From the NCBI RefSeq assembly GCF_001642475.1, contig NW_019173935.1, positions 372,001 to 436,000 on the forward strand: a stretch of DNA of 64,000 nucleotides, given 5' to 3'. This document shows positions 33,765 through 46,251 of the stretch, piece by piece. Each line of letters starts with the position of its first letter. Positions within the stretch are counted from its first letter, which is position 1. A program made the position numbers and the translations under genes. Under the pieces are notes generated by a model. That model saw only the letters and a program-made list of their open reading frames with translations. It made no database searches and was not told the origin of the DNA. Source of the stretch: Fonsecaea monophora (Eukaryota; Ascomycota; Eurotiomycetes; Chaetothyriales; Herpotrichiellaceae).

Positions 33765-34396
33765 GTAGACGATTGAAGAATACGCAAGCAGGGGGGACGG
33801 AGAGGGACATTGCGGCGGCAAAGTCTAGGTTTTGAGGCATGAGGTCGGTCTGTGGATCGATCTAGAGCCAAATGGACGATATCGACTAGTTTGAGGAGGT
33901 CAAAGGACCGAGCTGAAGTTGTAAAGACCCAGACAGATTTGCGCTCAGCCTTGTGGGGTTTGGCACAGCCTTGCCAACCAATCCCATCCACGATTTTCCC
34001 CGAGGTTGAAGCGTACGGACAAGCGAGAATCCGCCTTCTTTGTCCGTCACGGCACCATACCTTTTTGACAGGACGATTCTTTTATCACAGCTCGATGGTC
34101 GTGGTCTGTATATCAAGAAGTGGTATCGGCTCATGTAAGGCCGCCAACATGCTGAAGACCATCGCTTCCTCAAGGTTTCCCTTGAAGTTAGCTTACGAAT
34201 TTACGGACGTTGTCACCCTGTCAGTGAGAAACCCTTGGAGAGCGCGTGGTTAAGCAAAGGCATCGATCAATGGCGAAGCCATATCAACACTCAAGGTATA
34301 AAAGACCTACGGTAGGTGCTCGAACCCGTCAAGTGGAAGACATCTCTTCAATTCCAATCGATTGAAGGCCTTCGCTATCTCTGTCAACTTCTCACA
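33765..34396. promoter_or_regulatory. Divergent region between regulator 3 and aspartic protease 1
   Basis: No gene is seen. The region has a good TATA box (separate entry) on the protease side. Confidence 0.4.
34297..34304 (+). promoter_or_regulatory. TATA box of aspartic protease 1
   Basis: TATAAAAG lies 93 bases upstream of the ATG at 34397, a normal spacing for a strongly expressed fungal secretory gene. Confidence 0.55.
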
Positions 34397-35887
34397 ATGG
34401 GAAACGTGTCCGCACTCTTTCTTACTCTAGGCTTGTTACAAACCGTTGCTCTCGCTCTATCCTCCAGCTCAGCCCAGCATCTTGTTCTCAATCGTCGAAG
34501 CACATCAACCCCCAGCAATGCCACTTCGGGTCTCTTGTCTACAACCTTTGGAACAATCTTCGATGTCAACGTGACGATCGGCGGGCAGACCTTTCCTCTC
34601 CTTGTCGACACTGGAAGCAGCGACACGTATGTCATGAAGAAAGGCTATCAGTGTTTTGACAAGAACAATGGGACTGAACTCCCACAATCTGCCTGTTTGT
34701 ACGGCAGCGCGACATATACTCCGTCTGCTACATATTCTGAAATCCCGAACGAGATGTTTGGTGTTCAATATGGCGCGGGCATTGCCTCCGGCGTCTTGGC
34801 CCACGAAGAAATCACTCTCGCTGGCATCACAGTCAAGAAGTCAATTATTGGAGTGGCTAATAGCTCGACTCCCATGGGCGACGGCGTCAACTCTGGCCTT
34901 CTGGGTCTAGCATATCCAGCATTGACATCAGGTCATCCAGCTAACGTCACGGACAACACGACCTACTTCTACAACCGCCTCACATATAATCCATTGCTGT
35001 TCACCATGCACCAACAGGGTCTAATAGACCCATACTTCAGCCTTGCACTGGCACGAACACCACAGAATACCTCCTCTGGGTTTGGGGGCTACTTGACTCT
35101 CGGCGGCCTTCCACCAGTTCCGCACAGCGATGATTTCACCAAGGTCCCAGTTGAGATTGACAATTCCGTCCCCATTCAAGTCACGTCCAATGAGCGCGTC
35201 CGTGCCTACTGGGCGATAACCGTATCTTCTATTGTGTACGGCCCCGGCAATAAGACCACGGTTCTCTCTGCTCCTCACCCAAACAACATCACGGCCTCTT
35301 CCACAACCAAAAACGGCACTTCATTCCAAGCATTCATCGACAGCGGCAATTTCTTCTCTTACCTTCCTGATAAGACAGTGGCCTCTGTAAACTCCCTGTT
35401 CTCACCGCCCGCTGTCTTCGATGCCACGACAGGATTGTGGCTCGTCGACTGTGCCGCCACCCCACCCCAATTCGGCCTTGGGATTGGTAATCAGACGTTC
35501 TTTCTCGACGGTCGTGATCTTATCTATCAAACCGCTGACCCAAGCGGCGGTAAGGCGCAATGCGTCTCGAATATCTTGAGCTCGAACTTCAATGGGGGCA
35601 CGGCTGGGGATCTCACATTGAACATCATCGGCGCACCCTTTCTCAAGAACGTGCTTACGGTGTTTGACTTTGGGGCCAATGAAATCCGTTTGGCGAAGTT
35701 GGAGGGGGAAGTCACAGAGCCAGAGGGTCAGGGTCAAAGTGGTGATGGAAATGGTGGTTCTGGAAACGGAATTGAGGATGGGGCTGCCCAAGCCAGCAAT
35801 GCTGGCCCAACTGTGAAGATCCCCAATAGTCTCTTGTCCTTCGTCCTGCTGGCCTCGGTTGCTGGTGTCGGGGTCTGCTTATTCTAA
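34397..35887 (+). CDS. GPI-type secreted aspartic protease 1 (A1 family)
   Basis: Intronless gene for about 496 residues. MGNVSALFLTLGLLQTVALA is a signal peptide. After a short pro-region the first catalytic motif is LLVDTGSSDTYV. The flap lies near EMFGVQYGAGIASG, and DGVNSGLLGLAYPA is a family signature. The second motif reads FIDSGNFFSYLP; relatives mostly have DSGTT or DTGTS, so the usual Thr/Ser after Gly is Asn here. There are many N-glycosylation sequons. A Gly/Ser/Asp-rich linker and hydrophobic tail (SLLSFVLLASVAGVGVCLF) predict a GPI anchor, as in yapsins. The substituted residue may lower activity, but both catalytic aspartates are kept. Confidence 0.87.
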   Translation: MGNVSALFLTLGLLQTVALALSSSSAQHLVLNRRSTSTPSNATSGLLSTTFGTIFDVNVTIGGQTFPLLVDTGSSDTYVMKKGYQCFDKNNGTELPQSACLYGSATYTPSATYSEIPNEMFGVQYGAGIASGVLAHEEITLAGITVKKSIIGVANSSTPMGDGVNSGLLGLAYPALTSGHPANVTDNTTYFYNRLTYNPLLFTMHQQGLIDPYFSLALARTPQNTSSGFGGYLTLGGLPPVPHSDDFTKVPVEIDNSVPIQVTSNERVRAYWAITVSSIVYGPGNKTTVLSAPHPNNITASSTTKNGTSFQAFIDSGNFFSYLPDKTVASVNSLFSPPAVFDATTGLWLVDCAATPPQFGLGIGNQTFFLDGRDLIYQTADPSGGKAQCVSNILSSNFNGGTAGDLTLNIIGAPFLKNVLTVFDFGANEIRLAKLEGEVTEPEGQGQSGDGNGGSGNGIEDGAAQASNAGPTVKIPNSLLSFVLLASVAGVGVCLF

Positions 35888-36300
35888 GTGGGCAAGAAGT
35901 AGAGTAGGAACTAGGATGGACAATGTCGGATCTTTGGAGGATTAGGTCGGTTAGCTCAAGCTGTATAGTCCGAGAATTGATTCTTTGTTGTAATCTCATC
36001 TTCCCGTAGGCCACATGGGGTCCCACAAGGCTGAATGTCTTGGATATGACGTAGACGTGGAGCTGAGACTCCAATGCATTATTCAAGGTTGTCCTCCTCG
36101 CGTCGAACTCCCCAGCCGCCTCAATCATTGACTCTCTCCGCACGGAGTCGGTCATGAATGATTGCTGCTGCGTGGATATCGCTTTATTCTTGGCTCTGTA
36201 GTCGTTGTCTGTTATGTTCTGCTGTCTATGGCACTTCTCCCCCTTTTCTATACTGTGCCAACATGATTCCTACCTGACGCGATAGTTGCGCAACTCCAGG
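35888..36300. other. Gap between aspartic protease 1 and the alpha/beta-hydrolase
   Basis: No gene is seen on the plus strand. A minus-strand open frame at 36226-36501 is antisense to the hydrolase start and is rejected. Confidence 0.4.
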
Positions 36301-39300
36301 ATGCCCATCAACACGCTTACCGCTGGTGCTGCCGTCACTCCCACTGTCATAAAGACATGCATATCCCATGTACGGATGCCACCTGCTGCAAGAATCTGAC
36401 CTAACAGAGCATAGTATGCCAACCGGAAGCCCCGACGCCAGAGACCAACTGCCCACATCTCCTACGATGAAGGCCTCCATCTCATGCGAGCCTTTCTCCA
36501 CTATGCCTCACACCATACAGTGGAAGATTTACAGTCCTTTACCGCGCAATGGGTCCCCAGTCCATCTTGGGTAAGGACCGAGGGTGTCACAATCACTGGC
36601 GACCATGTCTCCAAGGCTGCGAAGACGCTCAGGGACCAACTCGGCGAAACCGGGATTGAAGAAGTCGGCGGGATGCAGTGGTGGCAATGGAGACCCAAGG
36701 GAGCTGATCTGAAAGCCGAGTGGGTGGAGATGCGCGCACATTATAACGAACACAAAAGACAAGGCACGAAAAGCAGGAGGATCATGCTCTACATCCATGG
36801 AGGGGCGTACTTCTTCGGCAGTGTGGACGTCCACCGGTACCAGCTTCAAAGACATGCTCGAAAACTCCAGGCTCGTGTATTTGCCCCGAGGTATCGGTTA
36901 GCACCACAGTTTCCCTTCCCATGCGGACTACAAGACTGTCTTGCCGCGTACTTTTATCTGCTTAGCATTCACGACCCTTCCGAGATCATCCTGGCAGGGG
37001 ACTCGGCCGGTGGAGGCATGGTGGTCTCGATACTCTGCATTCTACGTGATCAAGGACTCCCCTTACCTGCGGGCGCGATTCTCATCTCTCCATGGGTGGA
37101 CCTCACGCATTCGTTCCCCAGTCTGAGCGGCAGTGCAGAATTTGACTATATACCACCGTACGGCTTCATGCAGAAACCTTCAACCTCATGGCCCCCTCCC
37201 AATGACGAAGAGATAGCGACTATCAGCAAATTGGCAAAAGGCAAGGATGTGTCTCTCAAAAACGTCGAAGACGAGCCAAGCACGTCCGCGTCAATACCTA
37301 CCAAAGACGATGGGGATGTTGAGCCTGGGCATCAATTGCCGCTGTCTATGGAGCTAGATGGAAAGCGTGTCGTCCTAAGAGATCAGATCCAGATGTACAC
37401 AACCAACCAGCTCATTGCTCATCCCCTAGTGTCACCTGTCTTGCAACCCTCCCTAGGCGGTCTGCCTCCGATCCTAATCCTTACTGGTGGCGGGGAAATT
37501 CTGCGCGATGAACAGATCTATCTTGCTCACAAGATGGCAAATCCCTCCAAGTTCCCCTTAGGATCTATTTACAAGGCAAGATATGATCCAGATGGAACCA
37601 TCCTCGCAAAATATAAACCGACACCAGTCCAATTACAAGTATGGGAAGATCTGTGTCACGTCGCTCCAACCTTGTCATTCACTCGCCCGGCCAAATTCAT
37701 GTATCGTTCGGTGGCACAGTTTGGGGCGTGGGTGCTAGCCAAGGCTCAGAAGAGGGCGATCGAGATCGTAGATGACGACAATATCTCGGTCATTTCCTCA
37801 CGGTCAGACGATAGTTCTCGAACGAATACCGAGGTCAAATCATCGGATAGCAGCGCGGCAAAGGCAAATCTGGACCTGAACAAGGCAACAGGAAGCGTCG
37901 GTCGAGCAGGAGATCCAATCCCACCTTTCGAGAACAACATGATTCGTCAACGGATTGACCGCCACGGAAGGATCTATCCCCTCGCCGACCCGCAAGAACT
38001 ACCAGCCTTGCAAATGCATCCAGACCAGGTGGGGGTAGTAAAACCCGGTCCTGTACGGGAATGGCTCGCGGCTAAAAAGATTTGGGACACAAAATATGCC
38101 TCAACGAGGAGCAGAGTGCAAAAAGAACGAGTTCGGGCATTATCGAGTGGAAAGATCAAGGCCTTTGAGCCCGGCGAACACCCTCCACCGTGCGCTCTCG
38201 CGAGCCGGCGGACGGACAAGGACCTGATTGTCAAGAAACAGAAACGGAGCTACGGGCTCGCAATGTGGAGTATGTGGGGAAGCAAACATGACGAGTCGGT
38301 GCTGAAGAGGGAAGAAGAGGCCGTGGAGGTGGAGAAATCGGAGGATAAACTCCTAGGACGAGAGGGCGAGGGAGGGACCTCACCTGCTGATGTCGATCGG
38401 GAGCGATCTTCGACACGTTGGCGAAGTCATAGCATGAAGCGGAGCCTAAGTGCAAAACGGACGGCCAGCGAATCAAAAACCCGAGGCAGGAAACGCACCA
38501 TCTCGGTCACGGACAGAGGCCAAGCTGAAGGTCGTTATGTTCCCCCAGTTTTGATTCCGTCAGGACCCCCAAGTTCTGCCGAGCTACTCAACACGGCAGG
38601 AGACCAACGATCGGCTCCATCTGGGCACATCGCTTCGCCTGAATCATCCCTACTCTCCGCAGGCTTCATTCCAAAGTTCAAGACAGCAACACACCTTCGT
38701 GATGACAGCGGTGGACAACACGGGTCTATGATGTCCGATGCTGCAAGCACAATGACTGGCCGTAGCGGGATCGCGGCCGATGATGCCAGCACTCGTGCGG
38801 TATTTGCCGTGTCAGGTATCTCGAAGAGCCTCGACTCACAGGAAATAGAGAGGGCAAAGTCATCAAGTCCAGATCCGAACACAAGACCAGGAAGTCCCTT
38901 AGCAAACGAAACAAGAAGTTTCGTTTCCGGGAGTGAAGACTTCAATGAAGGTACAGCAAGTATAAATGTCGGCGTTGATCGGAGCACCATTATTCCAGGG
39001 AGAGCTCGCATCGGGCCTTTTGGAAACGATACACCTCGAAGCCACCGCAGTCTGGAGCGGTTACAAAGCCACCAACGCGACGAAGGAATGGATCGTCTGG
39101 CTCCGCTCAGAAGCCCAAGCTCCACTGCCATTGTGAAGGCAGAAGGCGTGGTTGGTATGGTTGACAATGCAGAGCATCCGGGAACAGGCGCAGTTGAAGA
39201 CCATGAGAGCGAAGAAGATCAGGCAGACAAAAAGAAGGAGGTGAATGGAACAGTCAAAGAAGAGGCAGCCAGCGTGCAGGAAGGATCAGTCGGAAGACAA

Positions 39301-39384
39301 GTTGATGGGGTTATATCTGAGCGGCCCAAGATGTATGAGAGGACGGAGACAAAGTTCCAAACGGCGATGGAGAGTCCGTCTTGA
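36301..39384 (+). CDS. Large HSL-family alpha/beta-hydrolase with long disordered tail
   Basis: Predicted 1,012-residue esterase/lipase. Exon 1 (36301-36369) encodes MPINTLTAGAAVTPTVIKTC. A 45-base intron (36370-36414) leads in frame to YANRKPRRQRPTAHISYDEG, which the family shares, so the start at 36484 is too short. The catalytic half has the oxyanion motif YIHGGAYFFGS (near residue 150), RYRLAPQFPFPC, and nucleophile motif LAGDSAGGGM (near residue 225). A GGGEILRDEQIYLAHKM segment carries the likely catalytic Asp and WEDLCHV the likely His. From about residue 480 the protein is Ser-, Glu- and Lys-rich with no domain, as in relatives of filamentous ascomycetes. It may act on lipid or steryl esters; the tail could be a regulatory phosphorylation region. 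Intact. Confidence 0.83.
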
Positions 39385-40344
39385 AGCCACCTCAAGATTG
39401 GATAAAAACAACAACACCATCTTATACTGTTTTCTGCCTGCCATGTTTATCCTTGCTTATCAAGTCTTGGACCGATGTCCATGTGCAGAGCCTAGCTATT
39501 CGTGTTTCGAGATTTGTGGCGCATTTTTCCTCATAATTGCTATCTGGAAATATCAGACCAAAGATAGGAAAATTGAAGAGAAGATCATCCGATTGAACAG
39601 CCAAACCCACCCACGTTCTTCGAGAGCCATATACCCACGAGGTATGTGTCCCATGGAATGGAAAGGCAGCAGTCGAAGTTCTATATATTTTGGCGCTTAG
39701 TCATTCAGTGCAACCAACAATGCCACCCAAATGCCACCTAGAATGCACCCTGGCACCTCAGTCAGACGATCCTCTTGACCCGACAGACACCCACATACCT
39801 CACTGACCTCTCATGCCTAGCGATATGTACCTACCTGTTAGCTTCACGACACCGACAACTCCGTTACAAGCCTTGTAGTGCAGACACGCAGAGCAAGCAG
39901 CCGGGCATGCATAGCCACTCACCCACCCATTGCGACTTGTTCTCCCCTTCTGCGCCTCAATACGATAAACCTTCGCCCGCAATTAAACAGCTCCAAGCCT
40001 AATCAATCCTCTTTCAACGAAGCCCGATGTCCAGAGTATCCTGGGATCATGCAAATCAATGTCGCAACCACCCTCGTCAAGGCAGCCCAAAGTGCAGCCA
40101 GCTACTGCAGCATCTCAAAGCCACCAATGGAAGTTGCACATCAAAGTGCGACGCCTGGGGCTGAGACGCCCCAAGGCACCCTGACTAGCGAGGCAGACAC
40201 CGCAAAGCATGCAATCCAGGCATATCCCGACTGGGAACATGCTCACGTGTATTATTGGCTCTCAGCCTCGTCCAGATTCATGTGCACTTGGACGGCTTCA
40301 ATAATATCAGAGGTGTAGAGTTCAAACACCTTTCAGGGATTGAG
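39385..40344. other. Gap before the DUF7580 gene
   Basis: About 960 bases. No gene is recognised. The frame at 39878-40318 is Ser/Pro-rich without features and is probably untranslated. Confidence 0.35.
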
Positions 40345-42337
40345 ATGGCGGCGGAGGTCGTGCTAGGCGCTGTCGGTCTCCTCCCAGTGATACTCGAGGT
40401 TCTCAGATCCTATCGAGACATACACGATAAAGTCCGCACTTTTCGCAACTGTTGTCAAGAACTCGCCTGGATCCAAACGCGGCTGAAGACGCAGAAGCTC
40501 AAATTCTTCTACAACTGTGAACGCTTGATTCGGATCAAATTGGAGCAGAATGAGGAGCTGGAAGACCTGATCAACCTCTCGACACAAAAATTCTGGTTTG
40601 ATGAATCTGCGAATAAACAAGTGCGCGATTCGCTCGGTCGCATAACAGTCGATCTGCTGCAGGACATCGTGGCAGAAATCCAAACCATCCTCAATGATTT
40701 CGACAATGACCTTCAGTGCCTCGACGTCATAAAGTCTGAGAGAGTCGTGGTACTGTCCTCGTCTATCCACGCCCCCCTGGGTCTATCACTAACACAGGAC
40801 GTCTCAAGGGTGAATCTCTACAAAAAGCCTTCCGTCGTCTTCGCCAAGGCTTCACCATTGTCTTTGAAAAGTCTCGATTCTCCAGAAATCTGGATCGGTT
40901 GCAAAGTCGCAACGAGGAACTCAAAAGTCTCATTGAAGACTCGATCGACTGGTCCTTCCATGAGCAGCGCCGAAGACCTACCAAATCAAAGGATACCATC
41001 AGATCATCGGTGGCCGAATACAACATCGTGCAGTGCGTCGCAGGGAAACTGCACGAGGCGCTGAACGAAGCATGGTGTTGCAATGGCCTTGGCCACACTC
41101 ATCATTACGCAAAGTTATGCGTTGGTGTACAGGTCAATAGAGGAGTGCGATTGGATCTGGCGATTTCTTACGGCATGCATGGCGCACAGGACACTGGAAA
41201 GTGCGCGCTCCGTGGCTCCTATTACTTTTGACCCTAGCTAATGTGACATTTGATAGCTATTCTGCTGAAGAACATCCCACATGGTTATACATCCAATCAT
41301 CGACTACCGAAGCTGGATCTGCCATAGCAAGCCAAAAAAGAGCACGGTCTTCAGAAGAGAGTGATACCGAGAGCGATTCCCCTCATGCAAGGGTCCGCTA
41401 TCATGCAGCGAAGGTGTCCGCAGGTGACCACCAGCCAAGTCGACATGATGCAAGCGGCCCATCGAACCTTCTCGGCTCCTGCGCACCCTCATCCATTTCC
41501 GGCCCTGCCACAGGGGCAGATACCATATTCGTTGACCTTTGCCAGTCGGACAATGTGTGCCGCCATCTGACCGACAGCCCTGGCCTTGGGCCCGACGACA
41601 AGTCAAGCCAGTGTTTAGGCTATCTGGAGAGCTCAGATCAATTTAGACACCTATTCTACTCCCCTAAGGCCGAGGAAGCGCTGATACCTCAAACTACGGC
41701 GGTTCCGTCTCGACGATTCCTGACCTTGAACGAGGTTTTTCGTCTGACTGATAATGCGACCTTAGATCCCCGCTACAAAGTTCAACTTGCCCTCAACTTG
41801 ACAAAGGCTGTGTTATGTTTCCATCAGACTCCTTGGCTTCGGGAAGGCTGGCAGATTCACGACTTTGCATTCTTTGATCACCGGACGAAACTCTCAGACA
41901 TTCAATTCAACACTCTCCACTTGACGTCGCAGTTGACAGAATGCAGAGCTCAACCACCATCGCTTTCATCAGCAATGGAAGGTGTTCAGACACAGTTTCA
42001 GCTGTCTTTTCCCCCAACGCCACACCTTGTCTTCGATCGCGGCGTAGACAACCTCACACTCTTTAACCTAGGGGTAGCCCTACTTCAGATTGTTTGCTGG
42101 AAGCCTCTTGGGGAGCTTGGTCAAGGGCAAAATCTCGATGACATACACTTGGCTCGGAAGATATCCCTGTCTGACCAGGCCTCAGTTTTGGGTCCCAAGT
42201 TCAAGGATATTGTTCGGAAATGCCTTCGTTGCGAGTTTGGTTCTGGCACCAATCTGGAAGATGAGAATCTGAAAGGAGCTGTTGCAGCACACGTGATCCC
42301 AACCCTGGAGTCAATGATGAAGGCAATGAGCATCTAA
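40345..42337 (+). CDS. DUF7580 protein with N-terminal helical domain
   Basis: About 590 residues. The start at 40345 (MAAEVVLGAVGLLPVILEVL) begins an amphipathic helical N-terminal domain (YRDIHDKVRTFRNC, ELAWIQTRLKTQKLKFFYNCE) of the kind that precedes DUF7580. After an intron near 40750-40809 come GESLQKAFRRLRQG and EYNIVQCVAGKLHEALNEAW. A second intron (about 41200-41257) leads to a Ser/Asp-rich region. The C-terminal DUF7580 shows RRFLTLNEVFRLTDNA, LALNLTKAVLCFHQTPWL and LTLFNLGVALLQIVCWKPL; this fold is often seen as kinase-like and degenerate. Function is unknown; such proteins are common next to fungal STAND genes, as here (the NACHT gene starts 480 bases downstream). Splice borders are moderately certain. 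Confidence 0.72.
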
Positions 42338-42818
42338 CAGGTGAATATCTGGAGTCTGTGGATCCAAATGATAGTGTGCGACTACATAGCAAGGTGTTTG
42401 AAAGGTTGGCGTCAGGACGATGGGTCCAGTATCTGGTATAAAGGAGCCCCCAAAGTCGGATGCCGCACAATGAGCATTTGCGTACGTACACCCAAAACTC
42501 GATACTACATCGAAAGCGCAGAATGACGTTCAACCTTTGGGGCAAGGCAAGGTGATCAACTAGAGTCCAAGGCTGAATGAGGCTGACACGCAGAGAACGC
42601 TGAAATTCAGCCTTACTGAATACGAGGACCTACGCGACAAAACGAGTTCTTGGCTTGCTGCCTGATTAACAACTACACTGTCCTTGATTTGAAGCCATTT
42701 AATTGCTCGTTGGGTCTTTGGTAGTCTTCTAGACTCTCGATACTCCTCTTTGGTACTGCAGTCTTTCTGTGGTCATCGCTCATTCTCTATATCACGGAAG
42801 GGCCGTCCCCATCTCTTC
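42338..42818. other. Gap before the NACHT gene
   Basis: 481 bases with no gene seen; promoter of the downstream STAND gene. Confidence 0.35.
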
Positions 42819-45800
42819 ATGGTCGATCTTTCCAAGCCTCACCGCATCATCGGTGAGGCTGCCAGGAGCTTTGAATCACTATTGTCTGGCAGCGATGCAC
42901 GTTTATTCGAGAAGACTACGCTCGCCGATGTGCAGGAAGCTGCCTTGGCCATCCAGCGTGCGCAGGCAGACAGAAAATCCCTTCAAAACATCGCACGACT
43001 AGCTGGATTGTTCAAGTCGTTGCCAGCATTCGCTGCGGTTCTCCAGCCTCTTTGCCCAGAACCTGCATGCCTCAACTTTCTATGGGTATTTCATGCCTTT
43101 ATTTGGTATCATATGGAGAAACTTCTAACATCCTCAAGGCACCAATTGAACAATCCCTTCAGGCAAGTCTCGTCCTAGATCAAACCACGAACTGTGAGGT
43201 GAGTTACGAAGACTGACACAAGCATCTTCCGGCAATCTAGATTGCAGACGGCTATGCCTCTGCCTTGGATCAACTCATCGATTCCTACCAACAAATCGCA
43301 GAACACCTTCCCCTCTTCGACCGTCTGACCCCTCTGCTTCTCCAGGATGAAGGTACACAGTCAATAATCGCTCACGTCTATGGTGATATACTGGAGTTTC
43401 ATTATTGCGCTTATCGACTGCTGCGTCAAAACTGTGAGTTGGCTAAAGGTTTCTTCACTTGGTCCTTCTGACAGTATATCAGCCTGGAAAGTACTATTCG
43501 ATGCCACCTGGAAGAATTTCGCACTTCGTTTCAATGGGATCCTTGAGAGGCTTGGCAAGAGCAGAGACGTCCTTGCTGCAGGAGTAGACAGCATTGCCGT
43601 CCTGGCAGACGAAACTTTTCGTCGGGAGGTTCTTAATCGGATGACCCGGTTGGAAACTGAAAGGGACACTTTGCAACTACGAAATGTTCTCACTTGGCTG
43701 AATGGAACACGGCTGGATGAGGATCAAGAATCAGTACTGCAAAACCGTTCAATTGCCCGCCAGCAAGGGACGTGTGAATGGATTTTGGAAAATCCTAATT
43801 TGCGATCATGGCTGGATCCCGAAGACAATCGACCCCTTCTTTGGCTGCACGGAAAACCGGGCTCAGGTATGTCAAATTGCTTTAGGCCCCCAACTGGCTA
43901 ATTTCATGTCAATAGGGAAGACGACCATTGCCGCATTTCTGATAGAGAACGGTCCCTGGCCAGCCAATAGCACCCTCCTCTACTTTCTCTGCCCTGATGA
44001 ATCCCCGCGTCATAGGTTCAGTGCATACAGCCAGATATCGCAATGTTTGATTGCACAACTCCTCACCAAGAATCGGGCCCTCGTTCCATATCTTCACGAT
44101 AGACTTACTTCATCATCTCAGAGCATGATGACTCTGCTCTCGGAGCTGCTACGAGCTACTGGGTCTGCGTTCCTGATCATCGACGGCTTGATCAGTGTGA
44201 ACCGGAGAGTCAAGCCTCTATACTGGCAGAACTGGCTAGTCTCTGGTCATTGAAGGAAAGCAGCAGTCCAGATCGTGCTCTGGTCAAAGTTCTCATTTGT
44301 TCAAGATCGACCGTGGAAATCTACTCAAAGTTGAGGAAATTCCCCGGAATCTCTTTATCCGACGAGAAGAAGTCGATATCGGAAGATATTGCCATTTTTG
44401 TAAAGAAAACCCTTGCTCCCTTGCATGACTTGGACTGTGCAGATGTGGTAGAGGAGATGGAGCGGATGGTGGTCGCGCAAGCTGACGGTGAGTATGTCCC
44501 CTGGTGGCATTCAGACCAGTGGGCTGATTCCTATCGAGGAATGTTTCTGTGGGCGAAGCTTGCTGTTGCCCAATTGCTCAGCCAGCATACTGTAAAGGGT
44601 TTGCACGCTGCGTGGGCCAAACTGCCGCCTGAGCTTTCGGAATTGTAGGTTGTTTGTGCATCCTTGTTCTAGGGTGACTGACTTTTACAATCCAGATATA
44701 CCGTTATTCTCCATCGACTTCAGGACTGCGATGAGCAACAAAAGCGACACATCAATCATGTTCTTGGATTGCTGGTTGTTGCATATCGACCTCTAAAAGT
44801 CTGGGAGGTTTGTGATGCGATGCTATTGCAGGATGGTCAGTTGCCACTCAACAGCGAGACAAACGTCCTACACGACATCATCGACATGTGCAAACCCTTT
44901 GTTGGGAAAGGGAATCATCAGACTATCAGACTGGTGCATTGGTCTGCCAAAGAGTATGGGGATATCTGTAGAGAATGATTGAAGCTGACATGATCACAGC
45001 TACCTGTTGACCGAGTTGAACGGTCCCTGTATACAGCTCCAGCAAGCACACATCAATATTACACAAGCTTGCATACGATGTTTGACAACTTGTCATCCAT
45101 TCACCAAAAGCGAAATATCACCAGAATCTCAGAAGCAGATCGTGAAAGGAGATTACGATTTTGTTTTCTACGCGTATGAGTACTGGATTTATCACCTAAG
45201 AGAGTCGTTCCGGAGTCACACGGCGGCAGCTTCGACGGATCTCGCTGATGGTAGGAAAACAATATGTCACATGGTGTTTGATATGCTGAAGGCCATGAAC
45301 CAATCTCGGCTAGACAAGAAATTCCTTGACAGCGTCGAGGCCCTAAAGGACAGACTCAATACCCGGGGATCAAATCTCGAGGATATTCTTAGACCGATTC
45401 TACGTCCACTTGCTAATCAAACGTTATTCCTTTTACGTGGAGCGGATCCGTCCCCACGCCCAGGTAGTCAGCGGAGCTCAAGCATCCTCGACATCGCGTT
45501 CACCAACTTCCAGAACGCCTTCGAGGAACTATACGAAGCTGGTTCCTCCTTTGATCCCTCCAGATTAGGTATCGCAGTTACGGATCTGGACAGTTTCAAG
45601 ACACGTCACAGCCCTACTCCGTATCTATGTCGCTACAGTGAGTGCGGTGCGGGCGCTGTTGGTTTCACGAGCGCTCCGGAGCGTGAAGAGCACGAGCTAT
45701 GCCACCGAGGATTTTTCGGCTGTACTGAGCCTGCATGCGATTTCCGTGTCCTTAAATTTGCTTCTTGGATTGATTTACGAAGGCATGCAGAGAACTACCA

Positions 45801-46209
45801 CGGCGACAAAGATGCACCATCACAAACATCTCACGCGAAAGGCAAACGACCGAGACACGGAAGTTTGCTGCCTCCATCCACCACTAAAGGCAAGGCTGGC
45901 GAGCTCAGGACGAGAGATCCTACACATGAGTTGCTACGTGAATCTGAGGTCGGCACACTGGCTCGGATCTTTCGAAGCTGTGTCAGATTACTCAAGTCGA
46001 TGGTAACCATCCTACAGGAATCGCAAGCTCCTCCTCACCTGCTGGAAGGAAAATTGATGCGGGCTTTGAACACACTTCAGCTCTGGGGAGATGCTTATCA
46101 AGTCGATGAGGGATACCTGGATAAACTATTATGCAAATCAACGGAGCTGCGAACCACTACAGCAACGCTGCTGGCCGGAATTGGAAGCATATTATCCTCT
46201 CGTGAGTGA
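42819..46209 (+). CDS. STAND NTPase: DUF7708-NACHT-C2H2, frameshift at Walker B
   Basis: Fungal NLR-like protein of about 1,000 residues. Exon 1 (42819-43085) opens MVDLSKPHRIIGEAARSFES. Introns at 43086-43138, about 43199-43240 and about 43431-43481 join a DUF7708-like helical N-terminus (FLWAPIEQSLQASLVLDQ, LDQLIDSYQQIAEHLPLFD). The NACHT domain follows with Walker A split by an intron (LWLHGKPGSG joined to KTTIAAFLI). In the Walker B region the frame breaks. FLIIDGL is followed, one base out of register, by QCEPESQASILAELASLW, where one G appears lost near 44190 (expected DGLDQCE). Later blocks (ILHRLQ, SAKDYLLTEL) are in frame after further introns. Near 45620-45805 lie two zinc fingers (CRYSEC... 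and CTEPAC...HAENYH). The predicted stop TGA at 46207 overlaps a GTGAGT donor; see the SNF2 entry. The frameshift means either pseudogene or base error. Confidence 0.75.
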
Positions 46210-46251
46210 CTAGTGACTTTTGACTATTGCGGCGTTGGTTATGCAGTTCGG

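Noticed and set aside
33642..33991. Upstream extension of the third Zn2Cys6 gene to 33991
   Set aside because: This reads through the intron and loses the first two cysteines of the zinc cluster. The ATG at 33764 gives a complete cluster.
36226..36501. Minus-strand hydrophobic frame of 91 codons
   Set aside because: It is antisense to the first exon and intron of the alpha/beta-hydrolase, whose plus-strand reading has clear family sequence.
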